NCBI RefSeq assembly: GCF_000321225.1
Contig: NW_004450382.1
Coordinates: 1,555,631-1,619,630 of the forward strand
Reading direction: 5' to 3'
DNA: 64,000 bases
Source of the DNA: Odobenus rosmarus divergens
Taxonomy: Eukaryota; Chordata; Mammalia; Carnivora; Odobenidae
The notes under the pieces are model-generated. The model was given only the letters and a program-made list of their open reading frames with translations. It was not told the origin of the DNA and ran no database searches. Made by a program: the position numbers and the translations under genes. Below, in pieces: positions 62,493 to 64,000 of the stretch. Each line of letters opens with the position of its first letter. The stretch's first letter is position 1.

Positions 62493-62690
62493 TTTTTTTT
62501 TTTTAAAGATTTTATTTATTTATTTGACAGAGAGAGACAGCTAGAGAGGGAACACAAGCAGGGGGAGTGGGAGAGGGAGAAGCAGGCTTCCCGTGGAGCA
62601 GGGAGCCCGATGTGGGGCTCGATCCCAGGACCCTGATATCATGACCTGAGCCGAAGGCAGCCGCTTAACGACTGAGCCACCCAGGTAACC
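62493..62690 (-). mobile_element. CAN SINE with target-site duplication
   Basis: Flanked by identical CAACCCATGGCAAATCTT at 62475-62492 and 62691-62708. Confidence 0.93.
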
Positions 62691-62837
62691 CAACCCATGG
62701 CAAATCTTATTTCATCTATATCACCACCCATCTTGCTCCCTCTCATGTTCTTTTGAAATAAATCTCAGAAATCATATTATTTCATCTGTATTTCAGAATA
62801 TATTACTAAGATGAGAGCTCTTTAAAAAATAAAAATA

Positions 62838-63035
62838 GGGCACCTGGGTGGCTCAGTTGGTTAAGCAACTGCCTTCGGCTCAGGTCATGATCCCAGAGTC
62901 CTGGGATCAAGTTCCGCATCAGGCTCCCTGCTTAGCAGGGAGTCTGCTTCTCCCTCTAACCCTACCCTCTCTTGGGCTCTCTCTCTCTCACTCTCTCTCT
63001 GAAATAAATAAATTAATTAATAAATCTTTAAAATA
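62838..63035 (+). mobile_element. CAN SINE
   Basis: Head GGGCACCTGGGTGGCTCAGT, CT-rich body, AAATAAATAAATTAATTAAT tail. Confidence 0.9.
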
Positions 63036-63155
63036 AATAAAATAAAAATAAAACTATAATGCCATTATAACACCTAAAAAAACAAATTAATAATTCTTTA
63101 TTATCAAATGTCCAATCAGTGTATGAGTTTCCAGTTGCCTCATAAATATAATTTT

Positions 63156-63354
63156 TTTTTAAAGATTTTATTTATTTATTTAATTGACAGAGAGAGAGAG
63201 ACAGCGAGAGAGGGAACACAAGCAGGGGGAGGGTCAGAGGGAGAAGCAGGCTTCCCGCCGAGCAGGGAGCCCAGTGCGAGGCTCGATCCCAGGACCCCGA
63301 GATCATGACCTGAGCTGAAGGCAGTTGCTTAAACAACTGAGCCACCCAGACGCC
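63156..63354 (-). mobile_element. CAN SINE with target-site duplication
   Basis: Flanked by CTCATAAATATAATTTT and CTCATAAATAAAATTTT (one mismatch). Confidence 0.9.
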
Positions 63355-64000
63355 CCTCATAAATAAAATTTTAAAATGTTTTTTTAGTGTGTTTATTTAA
63401 ATCAGGAGGCAAATAAGGACTATACATTACAATTGATTGAAATGTCTCTTTTAATATATAGATTTTCCCTCTGTCTCTTCTTTTTCTTATAATTATTTGT
63501 TGGAGAAATTGGGCCATTCATTTTCTTATACATTTACCCTCCCACAGTCTGCATTTTGTTGATTGCGACCCTGTGGTGTTATCTAATAAGTTTCCCTCTC
63601 TTTATATTGGCATTGGTAGTTGGACCTAGAAGCTCCATTAAATTCAGGCTTTGAATTCAGGGACAAGACTTTCATAGGTGATGGTGTGTTCTTCTATCTG
63701 GAGGCACATAAGTTTTTGATTGTCTCTCTTTTTGTGATGCAGTAGTTGTTAATGATCACTGCCACAAGGCTCTCGTCCTTGTCTCTCCAGTCTTTTAGCT
63801 CTCTGAAGCTTATTTCTAGTAGAGTCCTTAGGAAGTCTTCATGATATCCATGCTCAGCAGATTAGCTGCAGCCTTCATATTTCAAAGCCATTTTAAATGG
63901 ATATAAAATCCTTGACTCACATTTTTTCCTTGAATATCTTAAATTCCCTCATTGATTCTGTTGTCAAGTGTTGCCGTCCAAAAAATGCAAGTGAAAATCT

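Larger units (their letters stand above)
62385..63740 (-). mobile_element. Ancient L1-family repeat, tentative
   Basis: The text around the SINEs (ACTTCAATAGTTATCAACCC; CAGTCTGCATTTTGTTGATTGC) is of a kind I associate with old L1 elements. It is split by SINEs at 62493, 62838 and 63156. Confidence 0.4.
56886..64000 (+). other. EIF2B3 intron, running off the window
   Basis: Filled with SINEs, a truncated L1 with target-site duplications (57511-57678), a minus-strand L1 (58370-60450) and an ancient L1-like repeat in the last 1.6 kb. 60700-62380 has no repeat I can name. No further EIF2B3 exon is present. Confidence 0.6.

Overview
This is a 64-kb piece of mammalian nuclear DNA holding four spliced protein genes in the order ZSWIM5 (+, 3' half) - UROD (-, complete) - HECTD3 (+, complete) - EIF2B3 (+, 5' end). 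The same four genes are neighbours on human 1p34, so the block is a conserved syntenic segment read in the opposite direction. The host is a carnivore. About forty copies of the tRNA-derived CAN SINE are present (head GCGCCTGGGTGGCTCAG, internal CT-rich part, AATAAA-rich tail), along with 3' ends of the carnivore L1. The youngest SINE copies look like the form I associate with arctoid carnivores (bears, seals, mustelids) rather than the dog form; that species-level reading is inference.

Layout. Positions 1-24890 carry the last eight coding exons of ZSWIM5, ending in a large exon at 24028-24890. They include one 17.9-kb intron (4654-22570) that is almost wholly transposon: stacked L1 copies, many SINEs and an apparently full-length Tigger DNA transposon. 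The ZSWIM5 3' UTR runs to about 26.95 kb. UROD lies tail-to-tail with it (27780-31603, ten coding exons, exactly 367 codons). UROD and HECTD3 are head-to-head, with 2.37 kb between their start codons. HECTD3 (33971-41530) has 21 coding exons whose lengths sum to 861 codons plus stop, with the HECT catalytic cysteine at residue 823. A gene-free, repeat-rich stretch of about 8 kb (42.55-50.7 kb) separates it from the CpG-rich promoter and non-coding first exon of EIF2B3 (about 50.7-50.9 kb). The first two coding exons of EIF2B3 are at 52962-53109 and 56740-56885, and the gene continues beyond the window.

The genes do not form one pathway. UROD makes coproporphyrinogen in cytosolic haem synthesis. 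HECTD3 is a HECT E3 ubiquitin ligase. EIF2B3 is the gamma subunit of the eIF2B guanine-nucleotide exchange factor. ZSWIM5 is a SWIM-zinc-finger protein, probably a Cullin-2 adaptor by family. All splice junctions listed were placed by reading GT/AG sites that keep the frame open and match my memory of the human proteins; no alignment was run.

I found no prokaryote-type system, CRISPR array or unknown gene. The points most worth a second look are a 31-bp tandem duplication and a GATA motif in the UROD leader, nested transposon insertions that can be ordered from target-site duplications, and fossil Tigger and hAT-Charlie transposases.
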